From positions 2,592,647 to 2,656,646 of the forward strand of contig JABFRP010000002.1 of the NCBI GenBank assembly GCA_013141115.1: a DNA stretch of 64,000 nt, in the 5' to 3' direction. A program made the position numbers and the translations under genes. The notes beneath the pieces were generated by a model that made no database searches, had not been told where the DNA came from, and was given only the letters and a program-made list of their open reading frames with translations. This document shows, one piece after another, positions 40,082 through 49,570 of the stretch (position 1 is the first letter of the stretch; each line of letters opens with the position of its first letter). This stretch comes from Ferruginibacter sp. Lineage in GTDB: Bacteria > Bacteroidota > Bacteroidia > Chitinophagales > Chitinophagaceae.

Positions 40082-40147
40082 CAATCTTTTACAACTTTTT
40101 TTAATAGAAATGATTGTCTTAAAAATAAGCAGGGGATTTATTTTTAA

Positions 40148-40798
40148 TTAAAAAGTGATAATTCCATTTTTAACTGCATAAATAGCCAACCCTACCCGGC
40201 TTTTTACATCCAATTTTGTAAAAAGAGCATCACGATAGCTGTCAATATGCCTCGGTGTCATATTCATGGCATTGGCGATTTCTTTATAAGTCATATCAGT
40301 GCTGGCTAATTTTAAAAACTCAATTTCCTGTTCGTTAAGTATAGCTTTTTCCAGAGCAAATTTTTTACGAAATAGGGACGCTATTTTATTTGTGGTGTGG
40401 TTAGAATAATAATATTCTCCGGAAGCAATTGTAAGTAGAGCGCTTCTTAATTCAGTAGGGTGAATGTCTTTTTTTAAAAAGCCGCTTACACCAGCCTGTA
40501 GCAAACGGATTAGTGCAATTTCACTATCGTACATGGTAAGGATAACTATTTTTATATGTGGATGATGCTTTGCCAACCACCTTGCTGTTTCATATCCATC
40601 CATTTTGGGCATATTTAAATCCATCAGCACAATAGATACACTGCAACCATTTTCTATGGCATCTTTTACTTCACTACCATTACCTGCTGTGGCCACTACG
40701 GTAAATTCATCAAAATTATTGAGCAAATTAGCAAGGGCATCCCTTAATAAAATGTGATCATCTGCCAATATAAGTTTATGGGGTTGCATAGTTCTCAT
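40148..40798 (-). CDS. NarL/LuxR response regulator (cassette 2)
   Basis: A 216-residue regulator from the ATG at 40798; an in-frame ATG at 40789 is also possible. D60 in LMDLNMPK is the phospho-acceptor, and the HTH is near 150-205 (YKEIANAMNMTPRHIDSYRDALFTKL). It overlaps the end of the kinase gene by 23 nt, which implies translational coupling. It is the likely partner of that kinase. Confidence 0.92.
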   Translation of the reverse strand: MRTMQPHKLILADDHILLRDALANLLNNFDEFTVVATAGNGSEVKDAIENGCSVSIVLMDLNMPKMDGYETARWLAKHHPHIKIVILTMYDSEIALIRLLQAGVSGFLKKDIHPTELRSALLTIASGEYYYSNHTTNKIASLFRKKFALEKAILNEQEIEFLKLASTDMTYKEIANAMNMTPRHIDSYRDALFTKLDVKSRVGLAIYAVKNGIITF

Positions 40799-41576
40799 TT
40801 ATAGGTATCTCAATTTTAATCTGTGTACCTGTTTTTACTGTACTGTACACAGTACAGTTTCCTTTAAGCATTTGAGCACGTTTTTTTATATTTTGTAAAC
40901 CAGTTCCAGGCAAAGTATCTGCAATATTAAAACCTTTGCCATTATCTTTTATTTCCATTATAAGAAAAATATTGTCGTAATTGAGCTGAATATCGATTAT
41001 GTCGGCCTGTGCATGTTTTATAATATTATTTATTCCTTCCTGTGCAATTCTAAACAGTACAAGTTCGGTATTGGCATTTAGAAAAATTGTATTGCCTGTG
41101 GTTAAAAGATTTATTGTGTAAATTCCTGATTTTTTTAGTTGCGAAGCTTCAAACTCCAGTGCCTTAATAAGGCCATTACTTAAAATGATTTCACTGCTCA
41201 TACTGCGGCTGATATCCGTAAGGTCGTTAATGGCTTCGCTTATCATGTTTATAGAATCGGCCACTTTTGAAATTGCTATTTCGCAATTGCTGCCATCAAG
41301 CGTATTTAAATATAATTTAGCAAGGGTAAGCTTTTGCCCAACATTGTCATGTATTTCTCTTGATATGTTTTGAAAAGTTTGTTCCTGTATTTCTAATTGA
41401 GATTGCAGTAGTGCATTTTCGTGTGATGATTTAAGTGTTTCAATATCTTTAAAATAAGCATTTTGTTTTTGCTGGTAACGGTAGATAATCGTTGTGATAA
41501 ATACTGCTAGTATAAGTATTAATAAAATGGAAATAATTATAAAAACTACTGTAAATTCTGCTGATGTTTTAAACAT
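40776..41576 (-). CDS. Membrane-anchored histidine kinase, HisKA_3 type (cassette 2)
   Basis: A 266-residue kinase with one N-terminal membrane helix (about 9-32), coiled linker, H76 in SREIHDNVGQ and a HATPase_c domain (DNGKGFN, GTGLQNIKKRAQMLKG). Its start lies inside the last 31 nt of the upstream membrane-protein gene, and its end overlaps the regulator gene, so the three are translationally coupled. The architecture matches the cassette 1 kinase. Confidence 0.92.
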   Translation of the reverse strand: MFKTSAEFTVVFIIISILLILILAVFITTIIYRYQQKQNAYFKDIETLKSSHENALLQSQLEIQEQTFQNISREIHDNVGQKLTLAKLYLNTLDGSNCEIAISKVADSINMISEAINDLTDISRSMSSEIILSNGLIKALEFEASQLKKSGIYTINLLTTGNTIFLNANTELVLFRIAQEGINNIIKHAQADIIDIQLNYDNIFLIMEIKDNGKGFNIADTLPGTGLQNIKKRAQMLKGNCTVYSTVKTGTQIKIEIPINENYATP

Positions 41577-42238
41577 AAATAGCTTTTAATAAACAAGAGA
41601 TACATAACTATTAAAGACATGTTAGAAACTGCAAAAAGCTGGAATTTTACATTTCTATATGCTGAAAATTTGGACAAAGTTGGATTTAAAGCATAAATAG
41701 GAAAACTTACACAATATGAAAAAAAGATACCCGTAACCAGCCAAAAAACAGGGGAGTCTTTGATTATCAATGTAGGTTTATTATTTAATAAATCACGGTA
41801 ATAGATAAAAGAAAAGATAATCAAAAAAACATTTGATGTTATTTTTGAATAAGCCACTATGTTAAATAAAAATGCAAAAACTATTACTAAAGCTTGGATA
41901 AAAATTGCAAAATAAAATAGCAGATTTATTTTTTTTATGTGCTTCGAATCTGACATTATCTTTTTAAAAAACAAGCTTAGCATTAGAAATTGTAAAAAAA
42001 TAATTATTCGCTCAATGATATATGTGGATGAAGAATTTGTAAGGTTTAAAAATATGGCCAGTAATGTATTAGTTGATATTATGAGACCAAGAATAATAAA
42101 AGCAAGAATATATTTATAATAAGCAGGTTTCTCCTTCTGAGAAAAAACTAGTGCAATTGATAAAGTAAGCAGTATAATGCCTGTACCAAAAAAGACGATC
42201 AAATAGTGTAGGTTCAAATTAAAAATTTTCATCTGCAA
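41546..42238 (-). CDS. Multi-helix membrane protein linked to kinase (cassette 2)
   Basis: A 230-residue integral membrane protein with about seven hydrophobic helices and short charged loops (SQKEKPAYYKY, SDSKHIKKIN). It has no signal peptide and no known family. The order membrane protein-kinase-regulator and the length match cassette 1. I infer a sensory partner for the helix-only kinase, comparable to other multi-helix sensors. Confidence 0.75.
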   Translation of the reverse strand: MQMKIFNLNLHYLIVFFGTGIILLTLSIALVFSQKEKPAYYKYILAFIILGLIISTNTLLAIFLNLTNSSSTYIIERIIIFLQFLMLSLFFKKIMSDSKHIKKINLLFYFAIFIQALVIVFAFLFNIVAYSKITSNVFLIIFSFIYYRDLLNNKPTLIIKDSPVFWLVTGIFFSYCVSFPIYALNPTLSKFSAYRNVKFQLFAVSNMSLIVMYLLFIKSYLCLKHQQNLQ

Positions 42239-42261
42239 ACTACTTTTATTTAGTCAATAAA

Positions 42262-42548
42262 CTTTCCGAAAAATCCCATTTTTTTCTGTTGTTTTCCCCT
42301 TTTATTTAAAGAGTACTTGTTTCATCTTTGAAGCATCAAGTTAATCCATACCCAATTAAACTAATCCGTACTCTATTTTATGCAACAGTTACATGTAACA
42401 GTAAAGGGCAAGCCGCCGCCGTAAATTTTTATTATAGCAGAATTATTTCTGACCACTGCTATTAAAACTTAACAAGGTAAGGCGCTGAGTTAAACAGTGT
42501 ATGAAGTGTGAGAGCTTCTTTAACGTACTCTATAAAATTTAATTTAAA
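42262..42548 (+). promoter_or_regulatory. Conserved leader, copy 1 (upstream of protein A1)
   Basis: A conserved block GAAAAATCCC, then TTTTTTCTGTTGTTTTCCCC, contains the dyad GAAAAA / TTTTTC. It is followed by ATTTAAA and TCATCTTTGAAG, possibly a Bacteroidota -7-like element. The next 190 bp carry the palindrome GTTACATGTAAC (42388-42399) and a hairpin ATAGCAG / CTGCTAT (42434-42440, 42456-42462). The whole leader is similar to 45101-45385, and its first 80 bp also to 49571-49650. It ends at the ATG of A1. Confidence 0.7.
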
Positions 42549-43514
42549 ATGAAAAAGATATTTTTTTGTTTATTTATTTTTGCAATATTTAATGCAAAGG
42601 CTCAAAGTTCAGATATTTCGGTTGCGAACGGAACTGTAAAATTTAATTCTATTGATGCTTATGAACTGTATGCTGATAATATATCTGATCGCGGAGCGAT
42701 TATTTCGTTAGCATCATCATCTGCAGCAGTAACTACTTTAAAAGAAGTCGGTAATACATCAGACGATAATGTTCCGGAATTTTTGCAATCAATTTTAAAT
42801 ACCGATAATATCTTTACCTTGGGAAACTATATGGTAAAAATTGATGTGGTAAACAATAGGGCATTAGTAGCTAATTCAAATACAGCAAATGTATACAATG
42901 ATCTGGTAAGCAATAATACTGCGTCTGCTAATGTACTTGTCATGAACGACGATGAACAAAATGGAATAGAGGTTTTAAAGGCAATTGATAACGGTACCTT
43001 ATCTTTTAATGACTATAAAACTGCTACATCGGAAATTAGTATTAAATGGCCCTGGAATAGATGTGGTGGTGCTGACCGGAACACGGATAAATCAAGCCCA
43101 GTTGAAATATGGAGTCAGGTAAACAGCAGCGAGCTTAACTGTCCTAATAATATTTTAGCCTACGGGATGGATAATAAAGTCGTGTATCAAAAACTAATAT
43201 TCTATTTTTCATTGCAGTCTAAAATAAAAAATTTGAAAGCTTGCTTATCTAGTAATTGGATTTTAGTGCCAACACATAATGGGATATTGAAACTTACAGG
43301 CACTGCACGTTTTATAAAGGTAAATGCATGTAAAAGTGAGGTGAATCTTAATCAAACTGATTATGCACAAGGAACAGAATTAAATTGGAGACCTTATGAA
43401 GGTAGCAGAGCTTTAAGCAAATATGACTTTAATGTTGACTTCGGTATTAATCATATTACTTCTAACAGGGTATATATACCTTCAAGGCATTATAGAATTG
43501 TATATGGGTTTTAG
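42549..43514 (+). CDS. Secreted protein A1 of the tandem cassette
   Basis: A 321-residue secreted protein of unknown family, with signal peptide ending NAKAQ. The middle (about 75-160) carries a motif shared with A2 and A3: FLQSILNTDNIF, GNYMVKID, RALVAN, YNDL, then IEVLKAIDNGTLSF. The C-terminal half contains four cysteines and a beta-rich domain with a short loop (WRPYEGSRALSKYDF). It is the first gene of cassette 1 (A1-B1-C1) behind leader copy 1. Confidence 0.75.
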   Translation: MKKIFFCLFIFAIFNAKAQSSDISVANGTVKFNSIDAYELYADNISDRGAIISLASSSAAVTTLKEVGNTSDDNVPEFLQSILNTDNIFTLGNYMVKIDVVNNRALVANSNTANVYNDLVSNNTASANVLVMNDDEQNGIEVLKAIDNGTLSFNDYKTATSEISIKWPWNRCGGADRNTDKSSPVEIWSQVNSSELNCPNNILAYGMDNKVVYQKLIFYFSLQSKIKNLKACLSSNWILVPTHNGILKLTGTARFIKVNACKSEVNLNQTDYAQGTELNWRPYEGSRALSKYDFNVDFGINHITSNRVYIPSRHYRIVYGF

Positions 43515-43569
43515 CTTTAAAGCTGGTTATATAGTTATGTAACCAGCTATTTATAAAATAGATAAGAAA

Positions 43570-44357
43570 ATGAATTTAAAAATACTCGCAATTTTTATTT
43601 TATTTAACTGCGTAGAAAAATCTTATGGACAAAGAATGTATGTCGTTCCCAATTTCGAAATACAATATTCGGGCATTTCATATGTAAAAAAGAGAGAAAA
43701 AAATAAAAGTGATTTCACGCCTTCTAAACCTAAGATTAATGGCACATGGGGTGTGGACATTTATTACCGATCAAAGAAAACAATATACAGATTTTCGATT
43801 CAAAGAGAAATATTAGGTGAGGCATTTGGAATAAAGAATAAATTTTTCAATCTGGAAAAAGATCTTGGTATCATTGGCCATCAAACTTCTTCAGGAGTTG
43901 AACATTATGTAATGAGTTGCAACTTAGGGAATGGCGATACAAGATTTCGGAATTTCATTTTTAAAAACAAAGTAAAATTTACTTACGCAATTGGTATTGG
44001 CATAGGTTTTAATAGGCAAAAATCTTTCTACCAAGAGCAGTACTATTATAGAACTGGCGGCAGAGCAGATGCTTATTCTATATAAGCTACGAGGAATTTA
44101 TCTCAAGAAAAGGGTTAGGCTTTTTTATTAGCGGTAGTGGCGGTGTTGATATGTTTTCAAAAAAACTAAACCGACTTCTTTGTTTTTCCCTTTTTTACAA
44201 CCAGGGGTTAAAACAAATGGTGAAATATGATATTCATTATCAGTATGGTTTTTTTAATGATCAACAAAGGCAAACAGATGTACCAAGTCAAATTCTTCGA
44301 AGCAGAGGAACAACTTTTGGATTTAAATTAGGGGTGCCTATAAGAATTATAAAATAA
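43570..44357 (+). CDS. Beta-barrel-like protein B1, one frameshift
   Basis: An outer-membrane-like protein with signal peptide ending SYGQ, rich in alternating aromatic and polar strands. The frame stops at 44085. The following frame (44151 ORF, and its extension back to about 44085: SYEEFISRKGLGFFISGSGG) continues the same domain. Adding one base near 44079-44084 joins them into a 262-residue protein that aligns with B3 (256 residues; shared GIGIGFNR / GAGVGFNRP and LKQMVKYDIHY / LRKMVQGNNIYYH). Probably a consensus error. Confidence 0.72.
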
Positions 44358-44367
44358 AATACATAGC

Positions 44368-44892
44368 ATGAAAAAAAAACTTTCTATTTTTTTAGCCTTA
44401 GTATTCACAACAGGTGTTTTTGCTCAAAAAAATAATATTTTTATTGGAGTAGGCCCGAGTACTGCATTTACTTTCAATAGTAATTTTAAAAAGCCTCTCG
44501 GTATTAATTTTAATATGAGGTATGGAGTTAGCTCTTTGAGTGCTATCACTGCTAAAATTGAATATTTTGGAGTGAAGCCTGATTACCAATCCCAAATTAG
44601 TAGTGCCACAATTTTTAATTTCAAATTTGGTTTTCTTTCCTATATCCGAAATTCGAATTTTTTGGGGCAGCTAGAAACTGGTATATCAAACTACAACTAC
44701 AAATACACAGCCACTTCCAGTAAAATAACTGGATTTGTAGCCGGCGCAGGCCTTGGGTATTCTTTTAAAATTAATGAGCATAATGCCATCGATTTATTAC
44801 CGGTTTTTAATTATGTGCAGCGGGATGCTACAATATCAAAAACTTGGTTAAATATTAATTTAAACTATAGAGTAAATCTAAATTTTAAATAG
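44368..44892 (+). CDS. Small outer-membrane beta-barrel protein C1
   Basis: A 174-residue secreted barrel-like protein. The signal peptide ends TTGVFAQ. Alternating strands follow (FIGVGPSTAFTF, IEYFGVKPDY, GFLSYIRNSNFLGQLETG, VAGAGLGYSFKI) with a C-terminal strand LNINLNYRVNLNFK typical of outer-membrane proteins. It begins 11 nt after B1 and ends cassette 1. It has no counterpart of the same size in cassettes 2 and 3. Confidence 0.75.
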   Translation: MKKKLSIFLALVFTTGVFAQKNNIFIGVGPSTAFTFNSNFKKPLGINFNMRYGVSSLSAITAKIEYFGVKPDYQSQISSATIFNFKFGFLSYIRNSNFLGQLETGISNYNYKYTATSSKITGFVAGAGLGYSFKINEHNAIDLLPVFNYVQRDATISKTWLNINLNYRVNLNFK

Positions 44893-45100
44893 ATAGGAAT
44901 AAGAAAATAAACGGTTACTAGATACCTGATTTTTGTTTTTATAATCTATTGAAAAAATTTAAAAATTTCGGATATTTAAAACATTGGGAAGGGCTCTACT
45001 TACTAAACCAAAGATTATCACATATAAGTTTGTGGATAGTAATAACGATGACCCGGTAATAGTGTTATCCTTTTTTATCATAAAATTCACCAAGAAAGAC
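44893..45100. other. Gap between cassettes 1 and 2
   Basis: About 208 bp without a gene between C1 and leader copy 2. I see no strong hairpin here. Confidence 0.5.
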
Positions 45101-45385
45101 TTTTCTGAAAAATCCCGATTTTTTCTGTTGTTTTCCCCTTTGATTTAAAGAATGTGTGTCTCATCTTTGAAGCATCAAGTTGGTCTGTACCCAATCAAAC
45201 TAATCCATACTCTATTTTATGCAAAAGTTATATGTAACAGCAAAAGGCAAACCGCCGCCGTAAAATTTAATGTAGCAGAATAATTTCTGACCACTGCTAT
45301 TAAAACTTAACAAGGTAAGACTCAGAGTTGAACTGTGCATGACGTGTAAAAGCTTCTTCAACGTGGTTTATTAAATATTATTAAA
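45101..45385 (+). promoter_or_regulatory. Conserved leader, copy 2 (upstream of protein A2)
   Basis: Repeats leader copy 1: CTGAAAAATCCC, TTTTTTCTGTTGTTTTCCCC, TCATCTTTGAAGCATCAAG, ACCGCCGCCG, the TAGCAG / CTGCTA hairpin (45273-45278, 45294-45299), and AACTTAACAAGGTAAG. By eye the two leaders match at well over 70% along most of their length. It ends at the ATG of A2. Confidence 0.7.
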
Positions 45386-46331
45386 ATGAAAAAGATACTT
45401 TTTTTCTTGTTTACATTATCAATGTTTAATACAAATGCCCAAAATATTAATGCCTTAAAAATTTGCCTCAACCCAGGCATTTGAGCAATTTGTTGTTAGC
45501 AAGTCCCTTACTAACTTGCAATACATTGATGGTTTTACTAATTACCAAGCATTAAAAAATACTTTTACCCCACCACTTACGCCTCCTGCAGAATTAAGCC
45601 AGGATTTACCAGATGATGATTATAATATTAGTAATGATATACTACCTGTTTATAATAAAAATGATTATTCAACAATACCATTTCTTTCGGATATCCTTAA
45701 TACTGATAAAGTAGTAATTATAGGCAATTGGATTGTAAGACTAGAGTTAGAAAATGATAGGGCTTTAGTTCTCAATAAAACCAATTCAAGCCAATACAAT
45801 GATTTGATTACTGGTAATACCAATAACCCAAATATACTTAGCTTTTCAACTGAAGATGATGGTATCGAAATATTAAATCAATTAGATAATGGAGTTTCTG
45901 TGTTATCAATAAGGCTTTGGTGTAGCGACAGATATGCAAAAAGAGCTAATGATACTAGGGTTGCGTATAATGGCAATAGGAAAAGGCTGCACATGGAAGT
46001 TTTTTATAGACCCGCATTTGTTTTATTTACTCTAAAATGTAACGCAACGGCTCAAAAAAGATTTTTACGTATTTGGTGGAAAGATTGGGGAGGGATAGTA
46101 AATACTACATATATGGATTTAAGGTACAATGTTAGATGTAATAAAAAAACGAGCTTTAACTTTCAAGGAAACCCCAATGGGCAACCTGGTTTTGGTGGAT
46201 TGGTGAGTAATCAACCCGAGTGCCAACTTCTTGCTTATCAAACAACCCGGGCTTTTAAAAATTATACTTTTATAATTGATTTTATATCCAATAATCATGG
46301 TGCCGGACATGTTGAAATTTCCGATTACTAA
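45386..46331 (+). CDS. Secreted protein A2 of the tandem cassette, one frameshift
   Basis: A homologue of A1 with signal peptide ending NTNAQ. The first frame stops at 45482. Removing one A from the A5 run at 45457-45461 joins NINALKF to ASTQAFEQFVVSK and the main frame (uninterrupted from a TTG at 45516), giving 314 residues, close to A1 (321) and A3 (323). The shared core is FLSDILNTDKVVIIGNWIVR, RALVLN and IEILNQLDNG. The gene follows leader copy 2 directly. Confidence 0.72.
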
Positions 46332-46335
46332 AATT

Positions 46336-46620
46336 ATGTATCTAAAAATTAAATTTTCAATTTTACTTATTATAGTTTTCCTTGGCGCAATAGCACAAGG
46401 GAAACTATATATTGTACCCACTATTGGATATTATTACGGAACTTATAAAACTGTGGACTCTGTAAATAAAAAGCAAGATATTATTTATACCAAATCACTT
46501 TTAGGAAAAGATTTTTCAATAGGGTTTTTTGTTGCATATTGTAATAGAAAAATAGAATTGAGTTTAGGAATTGAGTCGGGGTTTTATTCATCAGGCTTTA
46601 AGCATAGTGAGCCAAAATCA
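46336..46620 (+). pseudogene. 5' part of beta-barrel-like protein B2, interrupted by IS110
   Basis: The start of a B-family gene from ATG 46336: signal peptide ending AIAQG, then LYIVPTIGYYYGTY and KDFSIGFFVAYCNRKIELSLGIESGFYSSGF, which align with the same positions in B1 and B3. After about 46610-46630 the frame continues to 46809 but the sequence no longer resembles the family and probably lies inside the IS. The remainder of the gene resumes after the IS near 47880. Confidence 0.65.
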
Positions 46621-47900
46621 TGGCCAAACCGTCCTATGTTTGCAATTGCTACATTTATATTTGTTATAAAGAATACAAATTTAGAAAGAACAGAGGCAGT
46701 TAAAGATAGTCAAACCCAAAAAGCCTTGAGCTTGTTCAACACGGTTATCACTGCCCCTTTCTTACTTTATGCTGTACAGTTCGATAAGCCTTTTAAGAGC
46801 TTGTGTTAGGATGTTAGCAAGTGTAAGATTGTTCTTCCTTTTTTTTGTTTTTCAAACTAAAGTTAAAAATATTATTTTATTAAAAACAACAAATTATGCC
46901 AGCAACATTTTTGTATTGTGGTATAGATATTAGCGGAACCACAATTGACATTTGCATTCAAACAAGTAACCAAACTTTTGAACATCATCAGTTGCCCAAC
47001 ACAGCAGCAGGTTTTAAGGCATTACTAAAACTTTGCCCAGGCGATTACTGGTTTGTAATGGAAGGCACGGGTGCTTTTCATTTACCCTTATGTTTTTATC
47101 TGCATCAAAAACAAAGTAAGTACAGCGTAGTAAATGCATTGCAGATAAAGCGTTACATACAAATGCATTTAGAGCGTAGCAAAACCGATAAAATAGATGC
47201 GAAGCATATTTGCATGTATGGAATAGAGCGGCATCCTGCACAATATGAAATGCCCTGTGAGCAATACTTTGAGTGTAAAACCTTAAACAATGCGATAGAA
47301 ACCTTAACGCAGGAGATTACCAGCTTCAGCAATAAAATATATGCGTTGCAACAATTAAAAGTAGACAATACTGTAGTACAAAAAACGTATAGTAGTATTG
47401 TAAAAAACTTACGTTTAGAGTTAAAGAAATTAGAACAGGCATTAGCTCAAAATTACACGCCTGGCAGCCAGATCTGGTAGAACAGGTAAGCAGTGTAAAG
47501 GTATAGGCAAACGAGCCACAGCCATATTAATAGTTTTTACGCAAGGCTTTAAGCATACCCACACGTATCAGCAATTAATAAGTTATGCAGGTCTAAGCCC
47601 CAAAGAATTTACCAGTGGCAAAAGCATAAGAGGCAAAGTTCGAATAAGCAAAATAGGCGGCAAGCAACTGCGGCATACCTTGTACATGTGTGCCTTAAAT
47701 GCCAAGGCCACCAATGCCGGCTGTAAAGAACTATACGATCGTTTAGTAGGCAAAGGCAAAAACAAAAAGCTGGCAATAATAGCGGTGTGTAACAAATTAT
47801 TAAAGCAGGTTTTTGGGGTAGTACAATCAGGGATTTTATACCAAGATAATTTTTGCAAAAAAAATGCTTGATTTATTTGGTTTTTTACACAGTTCGTGTT
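46621..47900 (+). mobile_element. IS110-family insertion element inside gene B2
   Basis: A DEDD transposase gene (46896-47871) with about 275 bp of 5' non-coding DNA and a few bases after its stop. Ends are approximate: IS110 elements lack terminal inverted repeats and none are visible. The bounds come from where homology of the interrupted B2 gene ends (about 46620) and resumes (about 47885-47900). The long 5' non-coding segment is where IS110-group elements encode a bridge RNA. It has several short hairpins, for example ATTTGT / ACAAAT near 46663-46682. Confidence 0.65.
46896..47871 (+). CDS. IS110-family DEDD transposase, two frameshifts
   Basis: An N-terminal RuvC-like DEDD domain with the acidic residues in GIDISGTTIDIC, VMEGTG and KTDKIDAKHIC. 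A C-terminal Transposase_20 domain has GIGKRATAIL, SYAGLSPKEFTSGKS and GGKQLRHTLYMCALNAKA. The gene reads in three frames. Adding one base near 47455-47465 and one G near 47503 (AAGGTA to AAGGGTA) yields 325 residues, a normal length. Whether these are consensus errors or decay cannot be told. If real, the element is inactive. Confidence 0.82.
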
Positions 47901-48416
47901 GATAGTCATGAATCTTCAAGCCAAGGTCAGGTATGGGTATACTATACTGACTTCAAATACAAATTAGTAAACTTTAATATCAAATTACCTAAAAAAATAC
48001 AACTTACTCATTCAAGTAAATCATATTTATTAGTCAGTAGCCTATTTCCCTTTGCTGGCGCTGAGATTCGTAGGTTGGGAAGCACTTTTAAACAAGATTT
48101 TGTAGAATATAATTCAGCAATTGGAACATCTCTATTTGGTAATATCTCAGGATCAAATTATTACCATTCTTACAACCGTCATCATTTTTCAATGAGGGTA
48201 GGTTTTGATTGGATATTATATAATAGGGATAAGAGAAGATTCGTACTAACCTTTATGTACAAATTTGCTTTTAATGATGCAGGATATTTTCGTTATCATT
48301 TTAAAAAACCAAGCATGGGGATTGATTTTTATTATCAAAATACTACAAGAGGCAATGGCTTTTCCGTAAAAGCTGGGTTTCCAATTATGTTATTCAAAAC
48401 AAACAAAAGTAAATAA
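47885..48416 (+). pseudogene. 3' part of beta-barrel-like protein B2
   Basis: The frame beginning at 47853 (inside the transposase end) carries YTVRVDSHESSSQGQVWVYY, then a beta-barrel-like tail (FPFAGAEIRRLG, NRHHFSMRVGFDWILYNRDKRR, GFSVKAGFPIMLFK) that matches the C-terminal halves of B1 and B3. It is the remainder of the gene broken by the IS. About 175 residues remain and would lack a signal peptide, so it is probably not exported. Confidence 0.7.
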
Positions 48417-48440
48417 GTAACTAAAAAGTCATGACTCGTA

Positions 48441-49259
48441 ATGCAAAAGAAAAGAAATATATATTTGTCTGTTCTTTTCTTTATTATTTTTTCATCAACA
48501 GCAAAAGCACAGCCTATAATTTATCCAGCACTAAGTAAACCTGATACTTTAAAATTTAAAGAATACAAACCCGAAATCTTCACCTCCGGTTTTATTGACA
48601 TAGTAAATAACGGGCAGGTAAATGCATCTGCCCGTTTTATCCGTTTATTTATTGGCGAGCCAGGCAAGTTTGCCATTCCGCTTTCTTTGTATGGCGGCGT
48701 ATCCAATAATAATTTTCAAAACCAAAGTAATACTGGTGGTATTCAAAGAAGTAACGATCATCTGGTAACTCAATACATCAATCCTTTAAGTGGCCTGATC
48801 AATATTTCAATAGACGGAGTGGCATATTTTAAACAAACACCCAAAATCACTAAAACTGGTTTTTTGTATCATGCAGGCGAGAGGATTTTAACAGGTTACA
48901 GAACCGGCCTGGTTACTAATCCACAAACAGGTAAGCCAACTAATTTTTTAAACAGTTTTGCAACAGCAGGACTCTATTTTCAAACTGGTGCATGGGAACG
49001 AAGTAATACTAAAAACGTGGGTGTATTTTGGTTAGCTTTTCGCTATATCGGCTGTTATTCAAATCCAACACAAGTAAAAGATTTTCTGCCAGACATTAGT
49101 ACTAATGGCTTTTATCATGGTTATTCTGTAGGATTTGGCGTTGAGATAAATAATTTAGTAAATCTGAAAGCTGTATATTACAAATATGTAAAAAAGCCTG
49201 AAATTGATTATTCACTCCCCATTTATCAATTTTCCTTTAATTATTCGCTTAAAAATTAA
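48441..49259 (+). CDS. Outer-membrane-like protein C2
   Basis: A 272-residue secreted protein of unknown family with signal peptide ending TAKAQ. Strands with aromatic girdle residues (FTSGFIDIVNNGQVNASARFIRLFIG, GFGVEINNLVNLKAVYYKYV) and the terminal strand YQFSFNYSLKN indicate an outer-membrane barrel. It follows the broken B2 gene after 24 bp, in the C position of cassette 2, but does not resemble C1. Confidence 0.72.
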   Translation: MQKKRNIYLSVLFFIIFSSTAKAQPIIYPALSKPDTLKFKEYKPEIFTSGFIDIVNNGQVNASARFIRLFIGEPGKFAIPLSLYGGVSNNNFQNQSNTGGIQRSNDHLVTQYINPLSGLINISIDGVAYFKQTPKITKTGFLYHAGERILTGYRTGLVTNPQTGKPTNFLNSFATAGLYFQTGAWERSNTKNVGVFWLAFRYIGCYSNPTQVKDFLPDISTNGFYHGYSVGFGVEINNLVNLKAVYYKYVKKPEIDYSLPIYQFSFNYSLKN

Positions 49260-49306
49260 CCTGCCGCTCCTAAATGAGGAAGTGACTTTTATAATATGTT
49301 CCTAAA

Positions 49307-49426
49307 ACGTTCATTTTCGTACACACCATCGTGAAGTTCCCAACCCAATGTACGTTAATTACACTCTTCCTTATCTATCATTTAATTTGAGATTATACTT
49401 CTGCGTCATTCTATATTAGAATGACT
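49307..49426 (+). repeat. Duplicated upstream region (copy of the promoter region at 52510)
   Basis: Matches 52510-52631 in the same order: ATCGT, TTCCCA, TAATTACACTCTT, TTATNTATCAT, AATTTGA, ACTTCTGCGT, TAGAATGACT. The copy at 52510 ends 21 bp before the regulator gene. Here no regulator follows, only about 145 bp of gene-free DNA and then leader copy 3. It looks like the scar of a segmental duplication. Confidence 0.65.
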
Positions 49427-49570
49427 ATTGTACTATGTGGGCTTTTTTCTTTACAAAAGCAGAAGCTACTAGCATTGCACAATGATTACTTCCGTACCAG
49501 ATAATACAATAAAGTTGTGTAGTTTCAAATGCCTGGCTCATCTGTAAACTATTATTATTTTCTTACTGAC

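Noticed and set aside
46620..46809. C-terminal part of the 46336 ORF read as a real extension of B2
   Set aside because: Homology to B1/B3 ends near 46620 and the rest lies in the 5' non-coding part of the IS110 element.
47583..47909. Minus-strand ORF of 108 codons over the transposase
   Set aside because: It is a shadow of the transposase C-terminal domain on the other strand.
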